Shown: positions 54,758 to 63,862, numbered from the stretch's first letter. The stretch: DNA of 64,000 bases from an uncultured Clostridia bacterium (GCA_934141445.1 CAKPCF010000005.1:17916-81915), one strand, 5' to 3'. A program made the numbers and translations. The notes: a model not told the origin generated them from the letters alone.

Positions 54758-54805
54758 TGCTGGAGAAAAATACTATTAGTATGGTACTTTCTCCAGCATT
54801 TTCTT
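54758..54805 (+). terminator. Terminator after the second foreign gene
   Basis: The perfect 11-bp stem TGCTGGAGAAA / TTTCTCCAGCA encloses an inner ATACT/AGTAT pair and is followed by TTTTCTTTT. Confidence 0.8.
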
Positions 54806-54818
54806 TTATATATTTAAT

Positions 54819-54847
54819 TTGACATAATCTGACAATGATGATAAAAT
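54819..54847 (+). promoter_or_regulatory. Consensus sigma-A promoter of the microprotein gene
   Basis: TTGACA (54819-54824), 17 bp and TAAAAT (54842-54847). Confidence 0.7.
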
Positions 54848-54916
54848 TTATATGAAATTTAATTTGAAAAAACGCAACATACACAAAATCAGTAATTTTA
54901 ATAAGGAGGGAGAAAA

Positions 54917-55036
54917 ATGCTCTTTTTAGAAGTTTTACTGTTCTTTACACTGACCATGTTTTTTGGCTGGGGAAACTACTTACTAATATGGATTTTAGGT
55001 TTTGTAGTATTAAACTTTGTAAGGAAGAAGAGATAA
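54917..55036 (+). CDS. 39-residue membrane microprotein
   Basis: ATG 54917 lies behind a strong AAGGAGGG site. The 39-residue product is almost wholly hydrophobic with two aromatic-rich stretches ('FFTLTMFFGWGNYLLIWIL') and a basic end, VRKKR. It has a consensus promoter upstream and a strong terminator downstream, so it is a genuine small transcription unit. Such proteins may be membrane regulators or type I-like toxins; no antitoxin RNA can be shown. Family unknown. Confidence 0.65.
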   Translation: MLFLEVLLFFTLTMFFGWGNYLLIWILGFVVLNFVRKKR

Positions 55037-55069
55037 CGAAAGCTTTGTTGCGTGGCTTTCAATAAGCAG

Positions 55070-55107
55070 AAGCTTGCTAAACTAAACATTTAGCAAGCTT
55101 TTTGCTT
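55070..55107 (+). terminator. Terminator after the microprotein gene
   Basis: The perfect 12-bp stem AAGCTTGCTAAA / TTTAGCAAGCTT (7-base loop) is followed by TTTTGCTT. Confidence 0.85.
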
Positions 55108-55152
55108 AAAAACTACTACTTTTAGAGTTTGTCAATTTTGTACAAAAAATGC

Positions 55153-55180
55153 TTGCAATTTAGTAAAATTGTGATATAAT
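55153..55180 (+). promoter_or_regulatory. Sigma-A promoter of tig
   Basis: TTGCAA (55153-55158), 16 bp and TATAAT (55175-55180). Confidence 0.7.
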
Positions 55181-55220
55181 ATAGAAACTATTGTGAGAAG
55201 AGAAAATTGGAGGAATTAAA

Positions 55221-56597
55221 ATGAGTGTAAAAGTTGAAAAGACAGAAAACAAAAATGAGTTAAAACTAGAATTTACAGTAGAAGCAAAAATATTTGATGC
55301 TGGAATAAAAAAAGTATTTGAAAAAAATGCTAAATATTTCAACATACCTGGATTCAGAAAAGGAAAAGCACCAATGAATATTGTTGAAAAATTTTATGGA
55401 GATGAAATTTTCTTTGAAGATGCTTTTAACGAAGTAGTTCCAGAAGTTTATGAAGCAGCAATAAAAGAAGAAAATTTAGATGTTGTTAGTAAACCAGATA
55501 TCCAAGTTACTCAAATTGGAAAAGGAAAAGATTTAATATTTACTGCTGTTGTTCAAACAAAACCAGAAGTAAAATTAGGAAAATATAAAGGTATTGAATT
55601 AGAAAAACCAGAACACGAAGTAACAGAAGATTCAATCAAACATGAATTAGACCAAATGGCTGAAAGAAATGCAAGAATGGTAACAGTTACAGATAGACCA
55701 GCAGAAAAAGGTGATACAGCTGTTATCGATTTTGTAGGAACAGTTGATGGAGTTGCTTTTGAAGGTGGAAAAGCTGAAAACCACGAATTAGAATTAGGTA
55801 GTGGTTCTTTCATACCAGGATTTGAAGACCAAGTTATTGGTATGAAAATTGATGAAAACAAAGATGTTAAAGTTAAATTCCCAGAAGAATATTTTTCAAA
55901 AGAATTAGCTGGAAAAGATGCTGTATTTAATGTTACAGTTCATGAAATTAAGAAAAAAGAATTACCAAAATTAGATGATGATTTTGCAAAAGATGTTAGC
56001 GAATTTGATTCATTAGAAGAATTAAAAGCTGATATCAAAGCAAAACAAGAAAAAGATAACGAAGCTAGAACAAAATCAGAATTAGAAGAAGCAGCTGTTA
56101 AAGCTGTTACAGATTTAGCTGAAGTTGATATTCCATCTGGAATGATTGAAGTTGAATTAGACAACATGGTAGAAGATATGAATAGAAGATTATCTTACCA
56201 AGGAGTTTCTTTTGAGCAATACTTAAATATGATTGGAAAGAAAATGGCTGATTTCAGAAAAGAAAGCGAAGAATCAGCAAAATCTTCAGTAAAAATGAGA
56301 TTAGTATTAGAAGCTATATTCAATGATGCTAAATTAGCTGTTGAAGATTCTGAAATTGATAGCAAAGTAAAAGAATTAGCAGAAGCTTATGCTAGAAAAG
56401 AAGATGAATTAAAAGCTAATACTGAATTGATGAAAAATATTAAAAATAGCTTAGAAACAGAAAAAGCAATCAACTACATTGTTGAAAATGCTAAAATAGG
56501 AAAAGCAACAAAAAAAGCAACAAAAACAGCTAAAACTGAAAAAATAGAAAAAGCTGAAAAAACAGAAAAGAAAACAACTAAAAAAGCTACAAAATAA
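55221..56597 (+). CDS. tig: Trigger factor
   Basis: This 458-residue chaperone has the ribosome-binding domain with 'NIPGFRKGKAPMNIVEKFYG', an FKBP-type PPIase domain around 160-245 ('GDTAVIDFVGTVDG', 'GSFIPGFEDQVIG') and a helical C-terminal domain. The last ~35 residues are a Lys/Thr repeat-rich tail (KKATKTAKTEK type). It binds the ribosome exit tunnel and assists folding. The order tig-clpP-clpX is conserved in Firmicutes. Confidence 0.96.
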   Translation: MSVKVEKTENKNELKLEFTVEAKIFDAGIKKVFEKNAKYFNIPGFRKGKAPMNIVEKFYGDEIFFEDAFNEVVPEVYEAAIKEENLDVVSKPDIQVTQIGKGKDLIFTAVVQTKPEVKLGKYKGIELEKPEHEVTEDSIKHELDQMAERNARMVTVTDRPAEKGDTAVIDFVGTVDGVAFEGGKAENHELELGSGSFIPGFEDQVIGMKIDENKDVKVKFPEEYFSKELAGKDAVFNVTVHEIKKKELPKLDDDFAKDVSEFDSLEELKADIKAKQEKDNEARTKSELEEAAVKAVTDLAEVDIPSGMIEVELDNMVEDMNRRLSYQGVSFEQYLNMIGKKMADFRKESEESAKSSVKMRLVLEAIFNDAKLAVEDSEIDSKVKELAEAYARKEDELKANTELMKNIKNSLETEKAINYIVENAKIGKATKKATKTAKTEKIEKAEKTEKKTTKKATK

Positions 56598-56611
56598 TTG
56601 TTTAAATATAA

Positions 56612-56668
56612 AGAGGTCAAATTTTGGTTTGAAAGGATTTATACTTCAAACTAAGTTTGACCTTTTTC
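56612..56668 (+). terminator. Terminator after tig
   Basis: AGGTCAAA pairs with TTTGACCT, with an inner TTTGAA/TTCAAA arm, and TTTTTC follows. Confidence 0.65.
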
Positions 56669-56740
56669 TAATTTATATGGTACCAAAATACTCTGAACTT
56701 TCAAGAAGGCAAAAAGTTTTATTAAACAATGTACAAAAAA

Positions 56741-56770
56741 TTACAACAAAAATGAAATTTGTAGTATAAT
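56741..56770 (+). promoter_or_regulatory. Probable promoter of clpP
   Basis: TTACAA (56741-56746), 18 bp and TATAAT (56765-56770). No CtsR heptad repeat is found at this promoter. Confidence 0.55.
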
Positions 56771-56886
56771 GTCAAATAATATACATGAAAATAATTGTAA
56801 AATACTTGAAAAAAATAATATTATAGTATATATTAAAGTGTATTAAAAGATAAATATAATTTAAGGATATAATTAGGAGGAATTTT

Positions 56887-57492
56887 ATGATAGATAATAG
56901 TTTAGTACCTTATGTTGTTGAACAAACAAGCAAAGGTGAAAGAAGTTATGATATTTTTTCAAGATTATTAAAAGATAGAATAATATTTTTAGCAGAAGAT
57001 GTAAATCCAACTTCTGCAAGCTTAGTAGTTGCTCAATTACTATTCTTGGAATCAGAAGATCCAGATAGAGAAATTAGTTTATATATCAATAGTCCTGGTG
57101 GTTCAATTACAGATGGTATGGCAATAGTAGATACTATGAATTATATTAAATGCCCTGTTTCAACAATTTGCGTTGGAATGGCAGCTAGTATGGGGGCTGT
57201 ATTACTAACATCAGGAACTAAAGGAAAGAGATTTGCAACACCTAATGCTGAAATTTTAATTCACCAACCTCTAATCGGTGGTGGAGGAATTTCTGGACAA
57301 ACAACAGAAATTAAAATTCATGCAGATCACATGGTAAGAACAAGAGAAAAATTAAATAAATTATTAAGTGATAGAACAGGTCAAAGCTTAGAAACAATTG
57401 AAAGGGATACAGAAAGAGACAATTATATGACAGCTGAAGAAGCTTTAAAATATGGCTTAATAGATGGAATTTTAAATACAAGAAAAAATTAA
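56887..57492 (+). CDS. clpP: ATP-dependent Clp protease proteolytic subunit
   Basis: This 201-residue serine protease has full length and the catalytic residues S101 (GMAASMG) and H126 (ILIHQPL), with 'YINSPGGSITDGMAI' before them. It forms a tetradecamer that degrades proteins fed by ClpX. clpX follows 87 bp later. The start follows AGGAGGAA. Confidence 0.97.
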   Translation: MIDNSLVPYVVEQTSKGERSYDIFSRLLKDRIIFLAEDVNPTSASLVVAQLLFLESEDPDREISLYINSPGGSITDGMAIVDTMNYIKCPVSTICVGMAASMGAVLLTSGTKGKRFATPNAEILIHQPLIGGGGISGQTTEIKIHADHMVRTREKLNKLLSDRTGQSLETIERDTERDNYMTAEEALKYGLIDGILNTRKN

Positions 57493-57522
57493 AATTCTAA
57501 AACCAATTTAACTTAAAGATTT

Positions 57523-57581
57523 AGAAAGGAGATGTATCCACTACAAATTATATCAATTTTAGTGGATACAGATGAATTATG
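57523..57581 (+). promoter_or_regulatory. Hairpin between ribosome site and clpX start
   Basis: SD AGAAAGGAG (57523-57531) and ATG 57579 are separated by stem TGTATCCACTA / TAGTGGATACA (57533-57543 with 57560-57570, 16-base loop). With the hairpin folded, SD-to-ATG spacing becomes about 9 bases. Confidence 0.65.
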
Positions 57582-58880
57582 GCAAAAAATTCTGAAAAGA
57601 ATGTTAAATGTTCTTTTTGTGGAAAGCCACAAGAAGCTGTTAAGAAAATCATAGCAGGTCCTAATGTGTTTATTTGTGATGAATGTATTAGTCTTTGTCA
57701 AGATATTATGGAAGAAGAAAAATTTGATGAAGATGATGTTGTTGAAGAAAATTTAGAGATACCAACACCTGCTGAAATCAAGAAAATTTTAGATGAATAT
57801 GTTATTGGACAGGAAGAAGCTAAAAAAACACTTTCTGTTGCAGTATATAATCATTATAAAAGAATAAACAATTTAGAATTTACTGATGATGTTGAAATAC
57901 AAAAAAGTAATATTTTATTATTAGGTCCAACAGGTTGTGGAAAAACTTTACTTGCACAAACTTTAGCAAAAGTTTTAAATGTGCCATTTGCAATCGCAGA
58001 TGCTACAACACTTACAGAAGCTGGATATGTTGGTGAAGATGTTGAAAATATTTTACTTAAACTAATTCAAGCAGCTAATTTCGATATTGAAAAAGCTGAA
58101 AGAGGAATTATTTATATTGATGAAATAGATAAAATATCAAGAAAATCTGAAAACCCTTCAATAACAAGAGATGTTAGTGGAGAAGGTGTACAACAAGCTT
58201 TATTAAAAATTGTTGAAGGAACAGTTGCTTCAGTACCACCACAAGGTGGTAGAAAACACCCTCATCAGGAATTCATTCAAATAGATACATCAAATATATT
58301 ATTTATATGTGGAGGTGCTTTTGAAGGATTAGATTCAATTATAAAAGATAGAGTTGGAAAAAAATCAATAGGATTTGGTGCTCAAATTGAGAGTAAAAAA
58401 GAAGTTGATAGAACAGCTATATTAAAGCAATTATTACCACAAGACTTACTAAAATTTGGTATGATTCCAGAATTTGTAGGAAGACTTCCTATAATTGCAA
58501 CACTTGAAGGTCTTACAAGAGAAGCTTTAATTGATATTGTTACAAAACCTAAAAATGCTCTTGTAAAGCAATATAAAAAATTAGTTGAATTAGATGGTGT
58601 CGAATTAGAATTTGAACAAGAAGCACTTGAAGAAATTGTAAATAAGGCTATAGAAAGAAATACAGGAGCTAGAGGACTTAGATCAATTATTGAGGAAATA
58701 ATGAGAGATGTTATGTATGATATTCCTTCTAATCCTCAAATAGTAAAATGTATTATAACTAAGGATACTGTTGTAAATAAAACAGCACCTAAACTTGTTA
58801 TAGATGAAAATAGAACAAAAGAACCAGTTAAAATGAAAAAGAAAGCTAGAAAGAATTCAAGAAATCAAGAAACAGCATAA
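57579..58880 (+). CDS. clpX: ATP-dependent Clp protease ATP-binding subunit ClpX
   Basis: This 433-residue AAA+ unfoldase has the N-terminal zinc-binding domain with C11, C14, C33 and C36, Walker A GPTGCGKT at 116-123, Walker B 'IIYIDEIDKI', and the pore loop region 'GYVGEDVEN'. The C-terminal D2 region has 'IPEFVGRLPIIATLE' and 'GARGLRSIIEEIM'. It unfolds substrates for ClpP. Its start is behind an unusual hairpin. Confidence 0.97.
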   Translation: MAKNSEKNVKCSFCGKPQEAVKKIIAGPNVFICDECISLCQDIMEEEKFDEDDVVEENLEIPTPAEIKKILDEYVIGQEEAKKTLSVAVYNHYKRINNLEFTDDVEIQKSNILLLGPTGCGKTLLAQTLAKVLNVPFAIADATTLTEAGYVGEDVENILLKLIQAANFDIEKAERGIIYIDEIDKISRKSENPSITRDVSGEGVQQALLKIVEGTVASVPPQGGRKHPHQEFIQIDTSNILFICGGAFEGLDSIIKDRVGKKSIGFGAQIESKKEVDRTAILKQLLPQDLLKFGMIPEFVGRLPIIATLEGLTREALIDIVTKPKNALVKQYKKLVELDGVELEFEQEALEEIVNKAIERNTGARGLRSIIEEIMRDVMYDIPSNPQIVKCIITKDTVVNKTAPKLVIDENRTKEPVKMKKKARKNSRNQETA

Positions 58881-58900
58881 TACTTTTAAAGGAGCAATAT

Positions 58901-59851
58901 ATGGAAGATGATAAGAAATATAAAATGTCTAAATTTCAACTAGTTATTTCAATTATTATATTGTTAATTTTAATTTCTTTTTTAGTTTTTGCTTTTTTTA
59001 AGCAAAAAGATGAGAAAAATAAAATATTGGATAATTCACAAAGTTTATCAACTGAATCAAAAGAAAATGATGATACTGAAACAAATAGCGAAATAAAATC
59101 AGAGGTAGGAACAGAAATTAAACTTTCTGATGAGATTGTGCAAAAGATAATACCACTTACAGGTGCTTTTCCTTCAAATGACTTTAGATATATTGCCAAT
59201 ATTAAGCAAATAGATAAAAAGAATTTAACTAATGATTTTATTTTGAAATTTGCTTGGTCAAAAGTAAGAAAAGAAGATTGGCAAAATAGTTATACTGGTG
59301 AAACATCAGCTGTAAGTATTGATGCTAGTGTATTGGATAAATATATAAAGGATATTTTTGGAAACATTGAATATCAAAATGCAAATTTTAGTAATAAAGA
59401 CCTTGTTATGGCTGGTTCAGATACATCTTTATATGATATTATTTATGATAAACCGAGTGATAAATATTATATACAATTTGAAGCTGGAGATGGAGTTGAA
59501 GATTCTTTTATAATAGATAATTTATATTCTAAAGCAATGAAATATAGTGATAGAATAGAAATTACGCTTCACCCAATCTATGTTAAAAATTGTGGCGAAA
59601 TGCTAGGAAAAGATGGAATATATCATTTTTCTTATGTTGCTTATCAACATTATAATTTTGAAACAAAATCATTTGTAGGTAGATTAACAGATACTTTAGA
59701 AAATGTATATGAAGAAAATGCTGAAGAGCCAAAGTATAGTCAGGCAATATTGGATATTAAGGAAAAAGATTTAGAAAAATATAAAATTACATATATGCTA
59801 AACAAAACAACAGGAAATTATGAATTTTATTCATTAAAATATGAGCAATAG
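58901..59851 (+). CDS. Membrane-anchored protein of unknown function
   Basis: This 316-residue protein has one N-terminal membrane segment (~12-33) and an acidic Ser/Glu/Asp linker (~40-75). A ~240-residue external domain follows, rich in aromatic residues ('YIANIKQIDKKN', 'HFSYVAYQHYNFETKSFVG'). No lipobox and no recognised family. It starts 20 bp after clpX behind AAAGGAG and precedes the 813-residue unknown gene by 23 bp, so all three are probably cotranscribed. Confidence 0.6.
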   Translation: MEDDKKYKMSKFQLVISIIILLILISFLVFAFFKQKDEKNKILDNSQSLSTESKENDDTETNSEIKSEVGTEIKLSDEIVQKIIPLTGAFPSNDFRYIANIKQIDKKNLTNDFILKFAWSKVRKEDWQNSYTGETSAVSIDASVLDKYIKDIFGNIEYQNANFSNKDLVMAGSDTSLYDIIYDKPSDKYYIQFEAGDGVEDSFIIDNLYSKAMKYSDRIEITLHPIYVKNCGEMLGKDGIYHFSYVAYQHYNFETKSFVGRLTDTLENVYEENAEEPKYSQAILDIKEKDLEKYKITYMLNKTTGNYEFYSLKYEQ

Positions 59852-59874
59852 TAGAAAATTAGGGGGAAATAGAT

Positions 59875-62316
59875 GTGGAAAAAGACACAAAAGAAGATTT
59901 ACTAGAAAAACTTAAATATTTAGGTTTAAATACTGAAGAAGTACCAGAATATTTAAAAGATTTTAGTCCAATATCTTTTAATACAACTAGATTAAATAAT
60001 GATAGAGATCATAGAGTATTTCAATTTGTACCAATAGACAAAATACAAATTCTCCTAACACCTACTCATAGAAGTGATGATATAAAAGAAAAATATTCAA
60101 AAGCAGTACCTTTAGGTAGATTTTTTAATCCAACAGGAACGGAAGAAGATATTGAGAGATATGCTACTTTATTAAGAATTTTTACAAAACTTTCAATAGC
60201 TGAAATAGAGAATATTGCTATTGTTCAAAAAGAATTAGAAAAAACAGAACCATTTCGTGTAAAATATAATAAAGACCATCTTTGGCAAATTTATTATTCT
60301 GAGCAAACAGATAGTTATTTTATGCTTGTTTGCACAAAAGAGGAAACTTTTTCAGAATTTTTCTATCTATTAAAAAAGAAGATTGAATTTGCAGAAAATA
60401 AAAGATTGAAAAATGCTCCTAAAATTTTTGTGCCAATTAACTATGTTAATTATAGTGGAGAATTTTTAACTCGTGATGAAATAACAGATGTTGAAAATTA
60501 TTTATGGCTTTTTACGAAGAATTGGCCACTAATATTTGAAGTATATGATAGAAATAGAAAACTATCACTTCAAATTGTTGGAGACACTTATGTTTATCAA
60601 AATGTAAAAAGTACATATAAAATGAAGTTAACAAATCCAGAAGATGCTATAAAATTCTATAAATTATTAAAGGCATTATTTATAATGCAAACAGAGATAA
60701 AAGACCATTTTACATTTACCACTAAAATAGATAGCAAAAATGGACTTGAATTATACATGGGTAAAATCAGAATAAATTATGATAATTTAGAAGATTTTAT
60801 TAAAAGTGAGTATTTAATAGCTTTAGAAGAAATGAAAAGCCAAGAAGAAAACTTTAATGAATTAGAAGAAAAACTAGAAGATTTAAACACAAAAACTAAT
60901 AATAAAGAAAAAGAATATTTGGAAAAGCAAAAAGAAATATCAACATATTTGGAGTACAAAAAGACTTTTATTGGTAAAGTAAAATTTTTCTTAAAAGGAA
61001 CAAAAACAGCAAAGAATAAAAACAAAAAGGAAACAATAGAAGAAAAAATTGCTTCTGATTCAGAACTTGAAGAAAATAATGAACCAAAAACTAAAATGAT
61101 TAGTTTAGAGAGTTTTGAAAAAGAGAAAAAGTATTATACAATAGAAGATTTAGTTACAATTTATCATGTAAAAGAGAAAAATGATAGACAAATTAAAAAT
61201 CTAATGCAAGATATAAAAGCAATAAGTTTAAAATTAGAAAATTTTACTAATAAAGTAAAAAATGCTAGTTTATACATAGAAGAAATTGATAAACATAGAA
61301 AAAGTATTTTTGAATTTTGGAAATTTGCTAATAAAGATGAAAAATTATCTTTAGAGATGGGAAATTTTGAAAAGAAGGTTCAGGACAATAATCCAATAAA
61401 AAAAGCTTTTGATTTTGAAATGGATTTTGAAAAATTAGGTCAAGAGATGGATAAATTGCAAAGAACTAGATTATCAAAAGAAGAACTAGACAGTTTGTAT
61501 ATTGCAAAAACAAATCTACTTTATATTTTAAATATGTTAAGATTAAATGAAATGAATAAAGAAGCTTTTGAAATTGCTTTATATTCATTAAAAGAAGAAT
61601 ATAATAAAAATAGATTATATATAGATACAGAAACTTTTGATATATTTGGAAATGTTGAAAATGACAGTAGAAAAGTAAAATATATTGGTAGTAGAAGCCA
61701 TAGAGAAAACGAAAAAAGTAAGTTCAAAATATTAAATGTAAATAGAAAAATTGATATATTTGATTTTACTGAAAGACTACAAAGTGTTGTAAATTATTTA
61801 CAAGGTGCTATCCCGAAAATACAATCAAAATATGATATGTCATTGTATAAGGTTGTACCAATAACAGAAAGAATCAATGAAAAATGTTTTGATATATATA
61901 ATATCAATGTTGAGAATGAACTTGCAGACTATCATGATAATGGAGAAGGTGCTTTAAATTTAATCAAACTAAATTTTAAAGAAGGAATGCCATTATTGTA
62001 TTATTCAAATATTGCATTGTATGATAATAATACTCAAACTCTTCCAGTTGGAATGGATTTATCAACTAATGTTTTAATTGATTGTCAAAAGTTAAGATTT
62101 AAACAAATAAGCAAAACAAAGTTTAGAACTAATAATTATTTCAATGAGAAAGATAACTTAATTTGGCCAAAATCTAAAGATATAATTGTTTTTGAATATG
62201 ATGTAACAATGAAATCATCTGAGAAGAATAAGGAAGATGATGTGGAAACAAAATCAGTTGAAAATGATACAGATATTGATGATGAAGTTAATTCAAAAGA
62301 GGAAACAGAAATATAG
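59875..62316 (+). CDS. Large coiled-coil protein of unknown function
   Basis: This 813-residue soluble protein starts with GTG behind AGGGGGAAA. Residues 1-~310 form a folded N-terminal region ('LLTPTHRSDDIKEKYSKAVPLGRFF', 'DHLWQIYYSEQTDSYFML'). A coiled coil spans ~320-390, then a Lys-rich linker, a second helical block ~420-560, and a C-terminal region with 'YNINVENELADYHDNGEGALNLI'. The last ~35 residues are acidic. No P-loop, metal motif or membrane segment is visible. Family unknown. It ends 53 bp before deoB. Confidence 0.65.
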   Translation: MEKDTKEDLLEKLKYLGLNTEEVPEYLKDFSPISFNTTRLNNDRDHRVFQFVPIDKIQILLTPTHRSDDIKEKYSKAVPLGRFFNPTGTEEDIERYATLLRIFTKLSIAEIENIAIVQKELEKTEPFRVKYNKDHLWQIYYSEQTDSYFMLVCTKEETFSEFFYLLKKKIEFAENKRLKNAPKIFVPINYVNYSGEFLTRDEITDVENYLWLFTKNWPLIFEVYDRNRKLSLQIVGDTYVYQNVKSTYKMKLTNPEDAIKFYKLLKALFIMQTEIKDHFTFTTKIDSKNGLELYMGKIRINYDNLEDFIKSEYLIALEEMKSQEENFNELEEKLEDLNTKTNNKEKEYLEKQKEISTYLEYKKTFIGKVKFFLKGTKTAKNKNKKETIEEKIASDSELEENNEPKTKMISLESFEKEKKYYTIEDLVTIYHVKEKNDRQIKNLMQDIKAISLKLENFTNKVKNASLYIEEIDKHRKSIFEFWKFANKDEKLSLEMGNFEKKVQDNNPIKKAFDFEMDFEKLGQEMDKLQRTRLSKEELDSLYIAKTNLLYILNMLRLNEMNKEAFEIALYSLKEEYNKNRLYIDTETFDIFGNVENDSRKVKYIGSRSHRENEKSKFKILNVNRKIDIFDFTERLQSVVNYLQGAIPKIQSKYDMSLYKVVPITERINEKCFDIYNINVENELADYHDNGEGALNLIKLNFKEGMPLLYYSNIALYDNNTQTLPVGMDLSTNVLIDCQKLRFKQISKTKFRTNNYFNEKDNLIWPKSKDIIVFEYDVTMKSSEKNKEDDVETKSVENDTDIDDEVNSKEETEI

Positions 62317-62369
62317 GTTTATATATAATTTATATTGTATTCCAAAGATAAGTAAAGGTGGAGTGATAT

Positions 62370-63548
62370 ATGGGAAGAATAAATATTATAGTTTTAGACA
62401 GCTTTGGAGTTGGAGAATTACCAGATGCTAATTTGTATGGAGATGAAGGCAGTAATACTTTAGAAGGAATATATAATAATACTAGTTTAAACTTACCAAA
62501 TTTAAAGAAATTAGGTTTATATAATATTGCTGGACTACATATCAATGAAAAAGAAGATAAACCAATTGGGTGTTTTGGAAAAGCGATAGAAATAAGCAAA
62601 GGTAAAAATAGTCCAGTCGGACACTGGGAGATTTCAGGACATGTTACAGAAGTCGCTTTTTCTACATTTCCAAAAGGTTTTCCACAGGAATTATTAGACA
62701 AAATTTCTGAAAAAGCAGAAATACCAGGATTTATTTGTAATGAAAAAGGTTCCGGAACTGACTTGCTAAAAAAATATGGTGAAGAGTCTGTAAGAACTAG
62801 AAAGCCAATAGTATATACATCTGCTGATAGTGTTTTTCAAATTGCTGCTCATGAAGAAGTTTATTCAGTTGAAGAGTTATATAGAATTTGTAGAATAGCA
62901 AGAGAAATTATAGATAAATATAACTATAATATAGGAACTGTAATTGCTAGACCATTTGTAGGAACTTGTAATGAAGATTATAAAAGAACTTATAATCGTA
63001 AAGATTTTGAAGCTACTACATTTGGAAGAACAATGTTGGATGTACTTACAGAGAATAATAAAAAAGTGTATGCTATAGGAAAAATTGAGGATTTATTTGT
63101 TGGAAGAGGAATTCAAAAAGCAGTTCATACAGAAGGAAATGCTGATGGGATAGAGAAGAACATAGAAATATTAAAAAATAAAAATGAGCATTACGATTTG
63201 ATTTTCACTAATTTAGTTGATTTTGATATGTTATATGGACATAGAAATGATGTAGAAGGTTATGCTAGAGCACTAGAATATTTTGATAGCAAATTGCCAG
63301 AAATTATTTCTGCTATGAATGAAGATGATATACTTATTATTACAGCTGACCATGGTTGCGACCCAAGTACTCCAAGTACAGATCACTCTAGAGAATATAT
63401 ACCTATTTTAGTTTATGGTAAGAATTTAAAACAAAATGTTGATTTAGGAATAAGAAAAACTTATGCCGATATATCTGCAACAGTTTTAGATTATTTTGGA
63501 TTAGAAAAATTAAAGTATGGCACAAGCTTTAAAACTGAAATTATGTAG
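62370..63548 (+). CDS. deoB: Phosphopentomutase
   Basis: This 392-residue alkaline phosphatase-superfamily enzyme has the N-terminal metal motif 'VLDSFGVGELPDA', 'PVGHWEISGH' and the late metal motif 'ITADHGCDPSTPSTDHSREY'. It interconverts ribose 1- and 5-phosphate (and deoxy forms) in nucleoside catabolism. This could link with the nucleoside kinase at the far left, though they are not in one operon. AAAGGTGGAG precedes the ATG. Confidence 0.96.
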   Translation: MGRINIIVLDSFGVGELPDANLYGDEGSNTLEGIYNNTSLNLPNLKKLGLYNIAGLHINEKEDKPIGCFGKAIEISKGKNSPVGHWEISGHVTEVAFSTFPKGFPQELLDKISEKAEIPGFICNEKGSGTDLLKKYGEESVRTRKPIVYTSADSVFQIAAHEEVYSVEELYRICRIAREIIDKYNYNIGTVIARPFVGTCNEDYKRTYNRKDFEATTFGRTMLDVLTENNKKVYAIGKIEDLFVGRGIQKAVHTEGNADGIEKNIEILKNKNEHYDLIFTNLVDFDMLYGHRNDVEGYARALEYFDSKLPEIISAMNEDDILIITADHGCDPSTPSTDHSREYIPILVYGKNLKQNVDLGIRKTYADISATVLDYFGLEKLKYGTSFKTEIM

Positions 63549-63640
63549 TATTTAAACTTTTTGCTGTTTTGCATAAAATATAGACTAAATATAATAAAAA
63601 TAAAGAAATTAAAAAATAAATAAAAAAGTAGATAAAAGGG

Positions 63641-63669
63641 TAGACACAGAATTTTTTTTGTAGTATAAT
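63641..63669 (+). promoter_or_regulatory. Promoter of tRNA-Leu
   Basis: TAGACA (63641-63646), 17 bp and TATAAT (63664-63669), about 55 bp before the tRNA. Confidence 0.65.
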
Positions 63670-63724
63670 CAAACACGTAGTTAATGAGTTCTATTTATTA
63701 AATTAAAATAAATAGAACATATAT

Positions 63725-63807
63725 GCCGATGTGGCGGAATTGGCAGACGCACCAGACTCAAAATCTGGCGGGAAACCATGTGGGTTCGAGTCCCACCATC
63801 GGTACCA
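63725..63807 (+). tRNA. tRNA-Leu (anticodon CAA)
   Basis: Acceptor GCCGATG pairs with CATCGGT, followed by discriminator A and an encoded CCA. Anticodon stem CCAGA/TCTGG encloses loop CTCAAAA, giving anticodon CAA. T arm GTGGG/CCCAC encloses TTCGAGT. A long variable arm fits the class II leucine tRNA. Confidence 0.95.
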
Positions 63808-63819
63808 ATAGTAAATAGA

Positions 63820-63862
63820 TGAAAATAAAGGCTTTGTTTTGATAAACAGAGTCTTTATTTTT
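63820..63862 (+). terminator. Terminator after tRNA-Leu
   Basis: AAATAAAGGCTTTGTTTT pairs with AACAGAGTCTTTATTTTT (some G-U pairs) and ends in T5. From 63863 to 64000 nothing further is supported. Confidence 0.7.

Noticed and set aside
54757..54825. Possible ~22-codon ORF starting TTG behind GAGAGGTGA
   Set aside because: It overlaps a perfect terminator hairpin and the next promoter; the terminator explains the sequence better.
56612..56668. GGTCAAA boxes resembling a CtsR operator before clpP
   Set aside because: The second heptad is inverted (TTTGAAA), and the structure fits the tig terminator; no CtsR-type direct repeat is present.
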